From positions 372,001 through 436,000 of the forward strand of contig CCNA01000034.1 in the NCBI GenBank assembly GCA_000824805.1: DNA of 64,000 nucleotides, read 5' to 3'. Positions 15,756-23,874 of this stretch are shown piece by piece. Numbering within the stretch: position 1 is the stretch's first letter; every line of letters begins with the position of its first letter. Both the position numbers and the translations under genes were made by a program. The DNA is from Mesorhizobium sp. SOD10. Its GTDB lineage: Bacteria > Pseudomonadota > Alphaproteobacteria > Rhizobiales > Rhizobiaceae. The notes beneath the pieces were generated by a model. That model was given only the letters and a program-made list of their open reading frames with translations. It did no database searches and was not told where the DNA came from.

Positions 15756-16688
15756 TTAGCCGACGTGCCGCAGCCAGTGGCGGTCGAACATGTCGAGGAT
15801 GGCGCGGAACTCAGCCGGCGGGATCTGGCCGACGTCGCCCTCGCCGTCGGCGCCCAGAAACCGGCCGATCAGCCGGTCGACCGCCTCCGGATTTTCGGTG
15901 GCTATGCCGAGCGCCGCCAGGTCGGCGGCGATCGATCCCTGCGGAAGCAGATATCCTCCCCATGCGGGGGCGCCGGGCACCGGATCGCGCAGGCGCACCA
16001 TGAGGATCCTGGTAAACGAGGGCTGCGCTTCCGGGCCGATGATGGCCGTACCGCACATATAGCCGCCGAGCACGCTGCCCGGTTGTGACTGGGGGAACAG
16101 GCTGAAGAAGAACTGGGCATCGCCGCCGACCTCCCTGACATGGACGTACAGGCCGCGCTTCGCGGGCGTCACGGGGCCGCCCAGAACGAGCTGGCCGGTC
16201 GGCAAGGCCTCACGGTAATGGGCGGTGAGGCCGTGCACGCCCGGCCCCCCTTCGATCGACAGGCTGCCCTTGATAAGCTGACCGCGATAATAGGGCGACC
16301 AGGCACGCGAATAGCAGGCATAGCTTCCGATCAGCGCGATGCTCTGGGCGCGGTCGTCATGTGCGGAAGTCTCGAACTGCTGCGCGGCGAGCCGTTCGAG
16401 CGCGCCCCGGTCCATACCGTGACGGGCGCAGACGGCGGCGGTGAAGCTCGGCAGATCGCTCTCGGCGATCCATACGCCGGGCTGCTCCAGTTGCAGCAGC
16501 TTTGCCCAGTCCTCGTAGACACTGAGCTCGCGCGGATGAGCCCGACCCTGCAGCCACTTGTCGGCGCGGCCGAGGTCGAATGCCGTTCTGGGATTGACGG
16601 CGCGGAATGCCGCCGCGAGATCCTTGCGGGTCACCGTACCCAGCAAGGCCGAAGTCAGTCTTAACTTTTGCGCGATGTGCTGCGCCAT
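15756..16688 (-). CDS. Hypothetical protein with HTH-like N-terminus (310 aa)
   Basis: Not assigned to a named family. Residues 1-80 (LTRKDLAAAF-like KDLAAAFRAVNP, then GRADKWLQGRAHPRELSVYEDWAKLL) resemble a helix-turn-helix of the type that recognises a repeated protein-or-DNA unit and decides by context, followed by a mainly beta C-terminal domain (GLYVHVREVG, FFFSLFPQSQPG, YMCGTAIIG). ATG 16688 follows AAAGGGAC. Normal codon usage. Stands alone; no operon partner. Confidence 0.8.
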   Translation of the reverse strand: MAQHIAQKLRLTSALLGTVTRKDLAAAFRAVNPRTAFDLGRADKWLQGRAHPRELSVYEDWAKLLQLEQPGVWIAESDLPSFTAAVCARHGMDRGALERLAAQQFETSAHDDRAQSIALIGSYACYSRAWSPYYRGQLIKGSLSIEGGPGVHGLTAHYREALPTGQLVLGGPVTPAKRGLYVHVREVGGDAQFFFSLFPQSQPGSVLGGYMCGTAIIGPEAQPSFTRILMVRLRDPVPGAPAWGGYLLPQGSIAADLAALGIATENPEAVDRLIGRFLGADGEGDVGQIPPAEFRAILDMFDRHWLRHVG

Positions 16689-16995
16689 GCCACAAGTCCC
16701 TTTGCCATTATACCGTTATGTGCTGTTCCTCGTCGTCGCTCTTCGGGCAGCACTAAGGCGACGCCTTCGCCGCCAGAGCATTTCGGCATCTGGCGGGAAC
16801 AGACGAATTGCCCACGATTTCGCTCAGCGCCGGCAAACGGCCTGCATTGCCGGCTACTCTTATTTCCACTCCCTAATGTTACAGGAAATCCAAAGAATTC
16901 CACTGCATTCCACGCGCGCAGTCTTTGCGACCCGGCGACCGCCGCTAGGGTCGCTTCGGGATGAATGCATTCGGGATGAATACAGGGGAGCCGTC
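16689..16995. other. Intergenic region, no gene seen
   Basis: Divergent upstream region shared by the hypothetical gene at 15756-16688 and the small secreted protein gene at 16996. No clear operator or hairpin was recognised; it is slightly AT-richer than the genes around it. Confidence 0.5.
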
Positions 16996-17217
16996 ATGAA
17001 ACTCGTTCTATCCGCGCTTGTCATGGCGCTTGCGCTGTCGCAAGCCGCCGAGGCCAAAACAAAAATCCCGCAGACCGAGACAAAGACCGGCCACGAGAAA
17101 AGCCGGCCGCCGCTCGATCAGACGGCCACCGGCGGCATCGCGCCCTCGGCGGGCCCGACGGCGAAGGACGCCGACCCGGGCCAAGCCTATCCGCAACCGC
17201 TGGATCTTCACTTCTAG
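16996..17217 (+). CDS. Small secreted protein (73 aa)
   Basis: Start ATG 16996 behind AGGGGAG. A short signal peptide (MKLVLSALVMALALSQAAEA) is followed by a hydrophilic, Pro/Lys/Thr-rich tail of about 53 residues without structure. Predicted to be periplasmic or exported. A small AACCGC/GCGGTT hairpin with TTTT right behind the gene (17230-17248) can serve as terminator. No family recognised. Confidence 0.7.
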   Translation: MKLVLSALVMALALSQAAEAKTKIPQTETKTGHEKSRPPLDQTATGGIAPSAGPTAKDADPGQAYPQPLDLHF

Positions 17218-17607
17218 GGCAATTGCGGGAACCGCGCTCGGCGGTTTTGGTTCGTGACCGCGTAAGACAAACGTACCTATCCCGGAGGCCCCATAGCCGG
17301 TTCACCATCCGGGGTCGGCGGGGAAGAGCAGCCGCCGGAGGGCCAAACCATCCAGCCTGCCCGAGGGCTGGGGCTTGGCGCCGCCGGCGGGGCGGCGTTT
17401 CCCGCGCGGATCCAAGGCCACGGTCCGCGCGGGCAAGGCTTCCGGCAGTAACCTCAGATCATTGTTCTGCAAATCCCGGCTATTCTCGGCGAATGGTCAA
17501 TCCACCTCCCCTTATGTTGCACCGCGTTAGATTTGTTGCATTGCGATATCAGAGCATAGGGACGAGGCTTTGCAGCAGGCGGGATACGAACGGACATTAC
17601 GAGGTTC
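17218..17607. other. 390-bp intergenic region with a weak terminator
   Basis: Begins with the hairpin AACCGC-gctcg-GCGGTT and TTTT (17230-17248) behind the small secreted protein gene. The rest has GC-rich inverted segments near 17380-17400 and an AT-richer stretch 17500-17580 that probably holds the promoter of the acyltransferase gene. Confidence 0.45.
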
Positions 17608-19608
17608 GTGTTCGTGTCAGCATCGGCGCAGGATTTTCGACCCGACATAGAAGGGTTGCGGGCGCTAGCCGTGGCGGGCGTGGTCGCCTTCCATTTCGGC
17701 CTGACCGCGCTGCCCGGCGGCTTTGCCGGGGTCGACATCTTCTTCGTCATCTCGGGCTACCTGATCACCCGCCATCTTGTCGCCGAGATTTCCGACACCG
17801 GCCGGCTCGATCTGTTGCGTTTCTATGCCCGGCGCGCACGGCGCCTGTTGCCGGCAGCGCTTTTCGTTATCGCCGCGACGCTTGCCGCGGGCGCGGTCAT
17901 CCTGTCGCCGGAGGAACAGGCGCTCTATTCCAAGGGCGCGATGTTCGCCTCCGCCTATATGATCAATCTATGGCTAATCCGCTGGTCGTTCGACTATTTC
18001 GCCAATGACGCCACCACCAATCCGTTCATCCACTACTGGTCGCTGTCGGTCGAGGAGCAATTCTATCTCGCCTGGCCGGCGCTCCTGATGCTGGCCTGGT
18101 GGATGAAGCCCGGCAAACGCGCCATGGTGGCCGCGATCGCCGCTGTCGGCCTCGCTTCCTTTGTTCTCTGCGCCTGGCTGACGAGCGTCTCGCAGCCCTG
18201 GGCCTTCTACTTTTCGCCGCTGCGCGCATGGGAATTTGCCGCCGGCGGCCTCGCATCGATGTTGCCGGCGCGGCTATTGCAGGAGCGCCCGCGGCTGGGG
18301 CGGGCGTTAAGCTTGACCGGACTGGCGATGATCGGGGCCGCTTATCTCACCTTCAGCGAGGACGCTCCCTTCCCCGGCTTTCTGGCGCTTCTGCCTGTGG
18401 TCGGTACGGTCCTTCTGCTCAAGGCGGGAGCGGCCGGCGCCAGGGACGGCACTCCTCGTCCACGCAATTCCGAACGGAACTACGTGAACGCCGCCCTGGC
18501 GCTGCCGCCTTTGCAATGGATCGGCAAGCTCTCCTATTCGCTCTATCTCTGGCATTGGCCGGTCATCGTCTATGCCGGCATGCTGGTGCCGGAACTGACG
18601 CCCGCCGAGCGGCTCTACTGCCTTGCGCTGACGCTGGCGCTGTCCGCGCTTAGCTACCACCTCATCGAAAACCCGATCCGTCGCAATGGCTGGCTGATGG
18701 CCAATGCGGCGCGGGCGCTGGTGCCGGCCCTCCTCCTGACCGGCACCGGCGTCGCAGCCGCCTACGGCAATGCTAGGCTCGCCGTGCACGACCTCGATCC
18801 GGAACAACGCATCATCGCGGCGAGTGCCGCGGAACCGTCCACAGCCCGGGCCAAAGCGGGCTGCGTGCAGGACTATCAGAGCATAACGCCGACCCCTTGC
18901 GTGTTCGGCGACGGGCGGCGCGTCATCGCGCTCTTCGGCGATTCCCACGCCGACCACTGGTCGACGCCGCTGATCGAGGCGGGTCGAAAAAACGGCTACC
19001 GGGTGGTGACCTGGCTGAAGAACTCCTGCCGCGCCTCGCGCATCAGCGTGTGGTCGTCCGAGCTCAAGCGTCCCTATAGCGAGTGCGACCGCTGGCGCGA
19101 GCAGGCGATCAACGAGATCATCCAGGCGAGGCCGGCGCTGGTGGTCATCTCGGAGCTGGCGCTGACCAGCGGGCGCAAAATGGCGGGGCGCGCAGGCGAC
19201 ACGGACAGCCAGGACGCCGACTGGCGTTCGGGCCTGCGCTCAACGCTCACCAGCCTGAGCCGGGCCGGCCTCAAGGTCGCCTTCATCCGCGACGTGCCGT
19301 TCAACAACGCCAATGTCGACACCTGCGTGGCGCGGGCGCTTTGGCGAAACGAAATGCCCTCGCGCTGCGACCAGACGCGGGCCTATGCCGCCAACGATGC
19401 CATGGCCGCGGTGGAACGCGACATCGTCGACAGCATCCCCAACGCGGCTTACGTCGATCTCACCGACCGTTTCTGCAGCGCCACCATTTGCCATGTCTTC
19501 ATCGACGGCAAGCTCGCCTTCCGCGATCAGCACCATCTGGCGACGCCCTTCGCGGAATCGCTGGAGCCGGAGGTGGAGAAAAGGGTGATTTCGAAGGTGG
19601 GGCGGTGA
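17608..19608 (+). CDS. OafA/YrhL-type membrane acyltransferase with SGNH domain
   Basis: 666 aa. Residues 1-370 form an acyltransferase-3 domain with about ten membrane helices; it opens with FRPDIEGLRALAV and AFHFG, whose His is the catalytic residue of the family. The C-terminal periplasmic part (about 430-660) is an SGNH hydrolase-like domain with FGDSHADHW (catalytic Ser) and DQHHLATP (Asp/His). Such fusions O-acetylate lipopolysaccharide, exopolysaccharide or other surface glycans. GTG 17614 is about as likely a start as GTG 17608, given GAGG at 17601. Single gene. Confidence 0.92.
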   Translation: MFVSASAQDFRPDIEGLRALAVAGVVAFHFGLTALPGGFAGVDIFFVISGYLITRHLVAEISDTGRLDLLRFYARRARRLLPAALFVIAATLAAGAVILSPEEQALYSKGAMFASAYMINLWLIRWSFDYFANDATTNPFIHYWSLSVEEQFYLAWPALLMLAWWMKPGKRAMVAAIAAVGLASFVLCAWLTSVSQPWAFYFSPLRAWEFAAGGLASMLPARLLQERPRLGRALSLTGLAMIGAAYLTFSEDAPFPGFLALLPVVGTVLLLKAGAAGARDGTPRPRNSERNYVNAALALPPLQWIGKLSYSLYLWHWPVIVYAGMLVPELTPAERLYCLALTLALSALSYHLIENPIRRNGWLMANAARALVPALLLTGTGVAAAYGNARLAVHDLDPEQRIIAASAAEPSTARAKAGCVQDYQSITPTPCVFGDGRRVIALFGDSHADHWSTPLIEAGRKNGYRVVTWLKNSCRASRISVWSSELKRPYSECDRWREQAINEIIQARPALVVISELALTSGRKMAGRAGDTDSQDADWRSGLRSTLTSLSRAGLKVAFIRDVPFNNANVDTCVARALWRNEMPSRCDQTRAYAANDAMAAVERDIVDSIPNAAYVDLTDRFCSATICHVFIDGKLAFRDQHHLATPFAESLEPEVEKRVISKVGR

Positions 19609-19609
19609 A

Positions 19610-19662
19610 GCTGCCAATCTCGCACCAGTAGGGGGAGATCAGCAGCTTCAGCGCCTGCGCCC
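19610..19662. repeat. Copy of the dispersed intergenic repeat
   Basis: GAAGCTGCCAATCTCGCACC, then GGGGGAGATCAGCAGCTTC, an inverted version of the family's GGAGATTGGCAGCTTC flank on both sides. It separates the convergent acyltransferase and cupin genes. Confidence 0.55.
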
Positions 19663-20016
19663 TCATCCAATCACAACGACGAAATGCTTGGTCACCGGCT
19701 CGAGGATCTTCCATGTCCCCTTGAAATCGGCCTCGACCACGAAAGCGTCGCCGGGGCCGACCTCGACCGGCTCGCCCCCGTCGGGCGTGATGATGATGCG
19801 GCCGGCGATCATGTGGACGAACTCATAGTCGGTGTAGGTGGCGTGGTAAGTGCCGGGCGACGCGCGCCAGGTGCCGGACATCACCTTGCCGTCGTCGGTG
19901 GCGTGCTGCACGGCGGTCTGCATGGTGGGGGAACCCTCGACCGCGATCCAGCCTGGTAGGTCGCCGCCATCGGCCTGCTCGACGGGGCCGAATTTGAGAA
20001 TGGTTTTCTTGGTCAT
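19663..20016 (-). CDS. Cupin-domain protein (Cupin_3/DUF861 type)
   Basis: 117 aa single cupin barrel. The second half carries the family signature: YTDYEFVHMIAGRIIITPDGG, then EVGPGDAFVVEADFKGTW, and a closing strand KHFVVVIG. These small proteins usually act on small organic acids or as sensors; the key metal ligands are not all clear, so no reaction is assigned. ATG 20016 has AGGAG six bases upstream, which rules out the longer frame to 20094. Confidence 0.85.
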   Translation of the reverse strand: MTKKTILKFGPVEQADGGDLPGWIAVEGSPTMQTAVQHATDDGKVMSGTWRASPGTYHATYTDYEFVHMIAGRIIITPDGGEPVEVGPGDAFVVEADFKGTWKILEPVTKHFVVVIG

Positions 20017-20209
20017 GGAGGCTCCTGTGCTTGGCATTTGGGTCAGATGTGGCATAGCCGACGGCGCCAACGGTCGCGAGCGGTGCTGCGACATCGCGCG
20101 GCGCTATCCTCCCCGATCCATACACCCTTTGCAGGGGAGAGGGCGTTTTCTTGTATTTGCGAACGGCTCGTCCCGAGCACGTGGGAAATAGGGCCACGCC
20201 ATTTTCTTC

Positions 20210-20235
20210 GGAACACCGGTTACCTCGAAACCGTT
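20210..20235 (+). promoter_or_regulatory. EcfG-type promoter (GGAAC-N17-CGTT)
   Basis: GGAAC at 20210-20214 and CGTT at 20232-20235, 17 bases apart, 41 bp before the ATG of the first small Tyr/His-rich protein. Full match to the alphaproteobacterial general stress sigma factor consensus. Confidence 0.7.
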
Positions 20236-20276
20236 TACTCCTCGAAGGGGCGTCCTCGAAACTCAAGGAGGCAGCG

Positions 20277-20594
20277 ATGAAAAAGCTTCTGCTTGCTTCG
20301 ATGATCGCCATCGCCTCGGCGTTCGCGATCGCGCCGGCCAACGCCGGCGGCGTGCAGCTCGGTATCGGCATCGGTCCTGGCTATGACGACGACTATTACG
20401 GCGATTATGGCGGATACTACCCTCACCGCTATTACCGGCACGTCTACGATGACGACTACTACGCCCCCGCTCGTGAGCGTTATGTGGTTCGCTATCATAA
20501 CCGGTATTATCGCGATAATTGCCGGGTCAAGATCGTGAAGCACTGGCGCCATCACCACCGCGTCATTGAAAAAATCCGCATTTGCGAACGCTGA
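20277..20594 (+). CDS. Small secreted Tyr/His-rich protein, copy 1
   Basis: 105 aa. Signal peptide (MKKLLLASMIAIASAFA, cleavage after ANA), a Gly/Asp/Tyr-rich middle (YDDDYYGDYGG) and a C-terminal motif shared with its two neighbours: C-x-VK-x-V-x-HW-x-HH-x-RV-x-E-x-x-RIC. The two Cys could form a disulfide in the periplasm. Strong ribosome site AAGGAGG. First of three tandem paralogues, each behind an EcfG-type promoter, so it is probably stress-induced. Function unknown. Confidence 0.85.
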   Translation: MKKLLLASMIAIASAFAIAPANAGGVQLGIGIGPGYDDDYYGDYGGYYPHRYYRHVYDDDYYAPARERYVVRYHNRYYRDNCRVKIVKHWRHHHRVIEKIRICER

Positions 20595-20682
20595 TTAGTG
20601 CCCGCAATTGGCTGATCTCCGCCGCGAGGGGAGATGACGACCCGCCCATCCTCATCGATGGGCGGGCGAATATTAGCGATTC

Positions 20683-20708
20683 GGAACATACGCTGCTTCC
20701 CGGGCGTT
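20683..20708 (+). promoter_or_regulatory. EcfG-type promoter (GGAAC-N17-CGTT)
   Basis: GGAAC at 20683-20687, CGTT at 20705-20708, 17-base spacer, 30 bp before the second paralogue's ATG. Confidence 0.7.
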
Positions 20709-20738
20709 TATGGTGTGATCAACCCCAGGGAGGTGGTT

Positions 20739-21056
20739 ATGAAAAAGCTCCTGCTCGCCTCCGTTATAGCCGTTGCGTCGGCGTCCGCCGTAATCGGCCC
20801 GGCCAATGCCGGACGCCTCGAATTCGGGATCGGCATCGGCGACGGCTATTACGATGATGATTATGGACCGTACTACGGTGACTATTACGGCGACCGCTAC
20901 ACATATCGGCCGTACTACGGCCAATATTACAGCTACAGGCCGCACTACTACCGGAATTACTATTTCCGGCACCACAGGCGTTGCCAAGTCGAATATGTGA
21001 GACACTGGCGTCATCACCACCGGGTGTACGAGGCAATCCGCGTCTGCAGGTACTGA
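20739..21056 (+). CDS. Small secreted Tyr/His-rich protein, copy 2
   Basis: 105 aa, the same layout as copy 1: signal peptide MKKLLLASVIAVASASA with ANA cleavage, a Tyr/Asp/Gly-rich middle (YYDDDYGPYYGDYYG) and the C-terminal C-QVEYVRHWRHHHRVYEAIRVC motif in the same register. Ribosome site AGGGAGG. The signal peptides of the three copies are nearly identical while the middles have diverged, suggesting local duplication under selection on both ends. Confidence 0.85.
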   Translation: MKKLLLASVIAVASASAVIGPANAGRLEFGIGIGDGYYDDDYGPYYGDYYGDRYTYRPYYGQYYSYRPHYYRNYYFRHHRRCQVEYVRHWRHHHRVYEAIRVCRY

Positions 21057-21139
21057 GTCCGGTTGGCAAGCTGACTTCCTAGCCGCTCTTGCGACCATTC
21101 TCGAGGGTGAGCGCCACGCTCAGCGGCCGTCAGCGATTG

Positions 21140-21165
21140 GGAACACACGCTTCCTGCAGCGCGTT
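21140..21165 (+). promoter_or_regulatory. EcfG-type promoter (GGAAC-N17-CGTT)
   Basis: GGAAC at 21140-21144, CGTT at 21162-21165, 17-base spacer, 33 bp before the third paralogue's ATG. Confidence 0.7.
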
Positions 21166-21198
21166 TATCCGGGGATCAGCCTTCAGGAGGAGGTTGCC

Positions 21199-21558
21199 AT
21201 GAGAAAACTGTTACTTGCTTCGGTGATTGCCATTGCCTCTGCCGCAGCCACGGTCGCGCCTGCCGATGCGCAGTTCTTCGGTCCGGGCGGTTTTTTCGGT
21301 CCTTTCGGCGGCTTCGGCCCGTTCTATGGCGGTCCGTTCTACGGAGGCCCTTTCTACGGCGGCGGCCCGTTCTACGACTATGGCGGCCGCTATTACGGCC
21401 CGCGCTATTATCGCGGTTATTATCCCGACTACATGGCCCGCTACCCGCATCGCTACTACCACCGGCACCGCCACTACCACCGTTGCCACGTGAAGTGGGT
21501 GAGGCACTGGCACCATCACCGCCGGGTGCTGGAACGGGTTCGGGTTTGCCGTTACTGA
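21199..21558 (+). CDS. Small secreted Gly/Phe/Tyr-rich protein, copy 3
   Basis: 119 aa. Signal peptide MRKLLLASVIAIASAAA, then a run of FYGGP-type repeats (four near-tandem units, about residues 38-60) instead of the Asp/Tyr region of copies 1 and 2, then a His/Tyr-rich segment and the shared C-terminal C-HVKWVRHWHHHRRV...RVC motif. Ribosome site AGGAGG. His clusters could bind metal; this is inference. Confidence 0.85.
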   Translation: MRKLLLASVIAIASAAATVAPADAQFFGPGGFFGPFGGFGPFYGGPFYGGPFYGGGPFYDYGGRYYGPRYYRGYYPDYMARYPHRYYHRHRHYHRCHVKWVRHWHHHRRVLERVRVCRY

Positions 21559-21644
21559 CAAGGCGGGACATTGGCCGCTGCGTCGCCTTGCAAATTCCCG
21601 CCAAAGGGCCATCTAAAAGCCGGCATTCATAAGGGAAAGCAAAA

Positions 21645-22925
21645 GTGACGCAGCGAAGCGGCAGCGCCGACCTGCCGCTGCATGGCGGGCGGGTCCCGAA
21701 ATGGCTGGGCGACCGCATGACGAAGCTCGGCGCGGTGCTTTGCGAAGCAATCATCCACCATTACGGCCGCGACGAGCTGTTGCGGCGGCTCGCCCACCCC
21801 TTCTGGTTCCAGTCCTTCGGCGCTGTAATGGGCATGGACTGGCATTCGTCCGGCATCACCACTTCGGTCATCGGCGCGCTGAAGCGCGGTCTCAATCCGC
21901 TCAGCAACGAACTCGGCATCCATGTCTGCGGCGGGCGCGGCGCGCATTCGCGCAAGACGCCGGGCGAGTTGCTGGCGATCGGCGACCGCGTCGGCCTGGA
22001 CGGCGAAGCGTTAGCCACCGCCAGCCGGCTTGTCGCCAAGGTCGATAGCGCCGCCGTGCAAGACGGCTACGACCTCTACCTGCATGGTTTCATCGTCGCC
22101 GATGACGGGCGCTGGGTAGTGGTGCAGCAGGGCATGAACGGCGACGCCCGCCAGGCGCGCCGCTACCACTGGCTGTCGGAGGGGCTCAAAAGCTTCGTCG
22201 ACCAGCCGCATGCCGCGATCGAAGGCGAGAGCCAGGGCGAGATCGTCAACCTCACCGACCGTCGCGCGGAAAAGGCCCGCGGCGGCCAGGTCGAGCTTCT
22301 GAAGACCATGAGCCCGGAAAAGATTCTGACCGAGCTTGCCGTACTGGAGCCGCAACCCGAACCCGAGCCCGCCGCGCAGCCGCTTCTGCCCAATCTCGTC
22401 ATGCCCGTGCATCACGACGTGCGCGAGAGCGACATCGTCATGCGCCGTCTGCACGGCAACATTGCCTCGGCCATCGAAAGCGGCCCGAAGGATTTTCCCG
22501 AATTGCTGCTGGTCCCCGGCGTCGGCCGGCGCACGGTGCGGGCTCTGGCGATGGTCTCGGAAGTGGTGCACGGCGCGCCCTACCGCTTCTCCGACCCGGC
22601 CCGCTTCTCGCTCGCCCATGGCGGCAAGGACCGCCACCCCTTCCCCGTGCCGCTGAAGGTCTATGACGAGACGATCTCAGTGCTGAAATCGGCGGTGGGC
22701 AAGGCCAAGCTCGGGCGCGGTGAGGAATTGGAGGCGCTGAGGCGGTTGGACGGCGAGTCACGCCGGATGGAGCGCTATGTGACGGGGCCGAGCCTGAAGG
22801 AGATCGTGGCGGGGGAAATGGACCAGTCGCATCTGCTGGGCGGGCGGAGTGTGTTTGGGTGGGAACCACCACCTGAGGGTGGCGAGGAGCCAACCTCCAA
22901 AACTGATACCGGAGTCCGCAAATAA
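21645..22925 (+). CDS. DUF763 domain-containing protein
   Basis: 426 aa. The whole length matches the DUF763 family: SADLPLHGGRVPKWL at the N-terminus, GMDWHSSGITTSV, NELGIHVCGGRG, and a helix-hairpin-helix-like LLLVPGVGRRTVRALAMV around residue 290 that suggests nucleic-acid contact. Function is not established for the family; it is shared with archaea and thermophiles. GTG 21645 follows GGGAAAGC. No operon partner on the plus strand. The last ~25 residues are Pro/Gly-rich and may run into repeat sequence. Confidence 0.9.
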   Translation: MTQRSGSADLPLHGGRVPKWLGDRMTKLGAVLCEAIIHHYGRDELLRRLAHPFWFQSFGAVMGMDWHSSGITTSVIGALKRGLNPLSNELGIHVCGGRGAHSRKTPGELLAIGDRVGLDGEALATASRLVAKVDSAAVQDGYDLYLHGFIVADDGRWVVVQQGMNGDARQARRYHWLSEGLKSFVDQPHAAIEGESQGEIVNLTDRRAEKARGGQVELLKTMSPEKILTELAVLEPQPEPEPAAQPLLPNLVMPVHHDVRESDIVMRRLHGNIASAIESGPKDFPELLLVPGVGRRTVRALAMVSEVVHGAPYRFSDPARFSLAHGGKDRHPFPVPLKVYDETISVLKSAVGKAKLGRGEELEALRRLDGESRRMERYVTGPSLKEIVAGEMDQSHLLGGRSVFGWEPPPEGGEEPTSKTDTGVRK

Positions 22926-22941
22926 CGTCGAAGGTCAGCGC

Positions 22942-23050
22942 GCCCCCACTGCTCTGCCGGGCATTTCTCCCCGTAAACGAGGAGAAAGCGGCTGCGCCGG
23001 CGTCGCGCCTCTCCTCGCTCCGGCGGGAGGGTCCCGAAGGGCGGATGAAG
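22942..23050. repeat. Composite repeat region behind the DUF763 gene
   Basis: Includes CTCTGCCGGGCATTTCTCC, GTAAACGAGGAGAAAG and a GCGCCTCTCCTCGCTCCGGC segment that together form a variant of the dispersed repeat with an extra inverted arm. It lies between convergent genes. Confidence 0.45.
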
Positions 23051-23146
23051 GGCAACGTCATATCTCTGCAAGTTCACGTCAGCCACCTCACATCGTGAGT
23101 CACTTTTCTTTGCCAAGCCCTTGATTTGGCCACGTCCATGCCGCCC

Positions 23147-23743
23147 CTACCCAGCTTTCCTCCCCATCATCCCGTAATGCACCGCCAGCAGATCCAGCCC
23201 CACCTTCAGCAACTTCACCACCACGTCGCGCCCATCGCCGCTACGCTCAGCGATCGCCTTCACTGACTGTCCCTCCAGGCAGATCTTGCGCACCACCTCC
23301 GCCACCTCCCAGTGGGCGAGCGCTGCCGCGGCATGGGCGTGCGCGCGGCCGGCTGAGAGCACCCGATCGGGGATGCCGCCGCCGACGCGTCCGCTATCGA
23401 CGCGCTCGCTCCAGGATTGCGGCTGCAGGCCCTCACGCTGGCTGCGCTCGAAATCGTCGCGAAAACGTTGGCCGGCCTCGCGCTGCTGGCGGCTGAGCGA
23501 GGTGATGCCGGTGAGCGGATCGACATTGCGCAGGCGCACCACGCCGCCGGTGGAGGTGTAGCCGCCGTTCGACACTTCGTAGACGCGCCGCGCCTCGGCC
23601 GTGCCGGACGCGAGCCGCTGGCGGCCGAAGGCGTCGTGCTTCAGCGCGAAGTCGTGGCCGATCTCGCGGCGGATGCGCACCTGCTCCGCCTCGCCCTTGG
23701 GGAGTTTCGGAGGCTGCGGTTTTTTGGCGGATTTGCGGGGCAT
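23147..23743 (-). CDS. DUF6456-like hypothetical protein (198 aa)
   Basis: Lys-rich start (MPRKSAKKPQPPKLPKG), a middle with the signature DPLTGITSLSRQQREAGQRF, and a C-terminal helical part with CLEGQSVKAIAERSG and VVVKLLKVGLDLLAVHYG, which together match the rhizobial DUF6456 family (a probable DNA-binding protein with a recruiter-like C-terminal helix-turn-helix). ATG 23743 follows AGGACC. It precedes a GcrA-type gene on the same strand; the neighbourhood of two DNA-binding proteins suggests a regulatory pair. Family call is from memory of the motif. Confidence 0.7.
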   Translation of the reverse strand: MPRKSAKKPQPPKLPKGEAEQVRIRREIGHDFALKHDAFGRQRLASGTAEARRVYEVSNGGYTSTGGVVRLRNVDPLTGITSLSRQQREAGQRFRDDFERSQREGLQPQSWSERVDSGRVGGGIPDRVLSAGRAHAHAAAALAHWEVAEVVRKICLEGQSVKAIAERSGDGRDVVVKLLKVGLDLLAVHYGMMGRKAG

Positions 23744-23786
23744 GGATGCGGGTCCTTGTTTTGGCGAGAATGGAAATTGGAAAGGC

Positions 23787-23855
23787 CGGCGGGACAGCCC
23801 CCTCTGTCCTGCCGGACATCTCCCTCGCAAGGGGAGATCAGCGGTTCCGGCGACG
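23787..23855. repeat. Dispersed intergenic repeat copy
   Basis: GGCGGGACAGCCCCCTC, TGTCCTGCCGGACATCTCC, CTCGCAAGGGGAGATCAG, CGGTTCCGGCG: full-length member of the family, between the DUF6456-like and GcrA-like genes. Confidence 0.7.
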
Positions 23856-23874
23856 GCACGTTGTCGCCTCGCCC

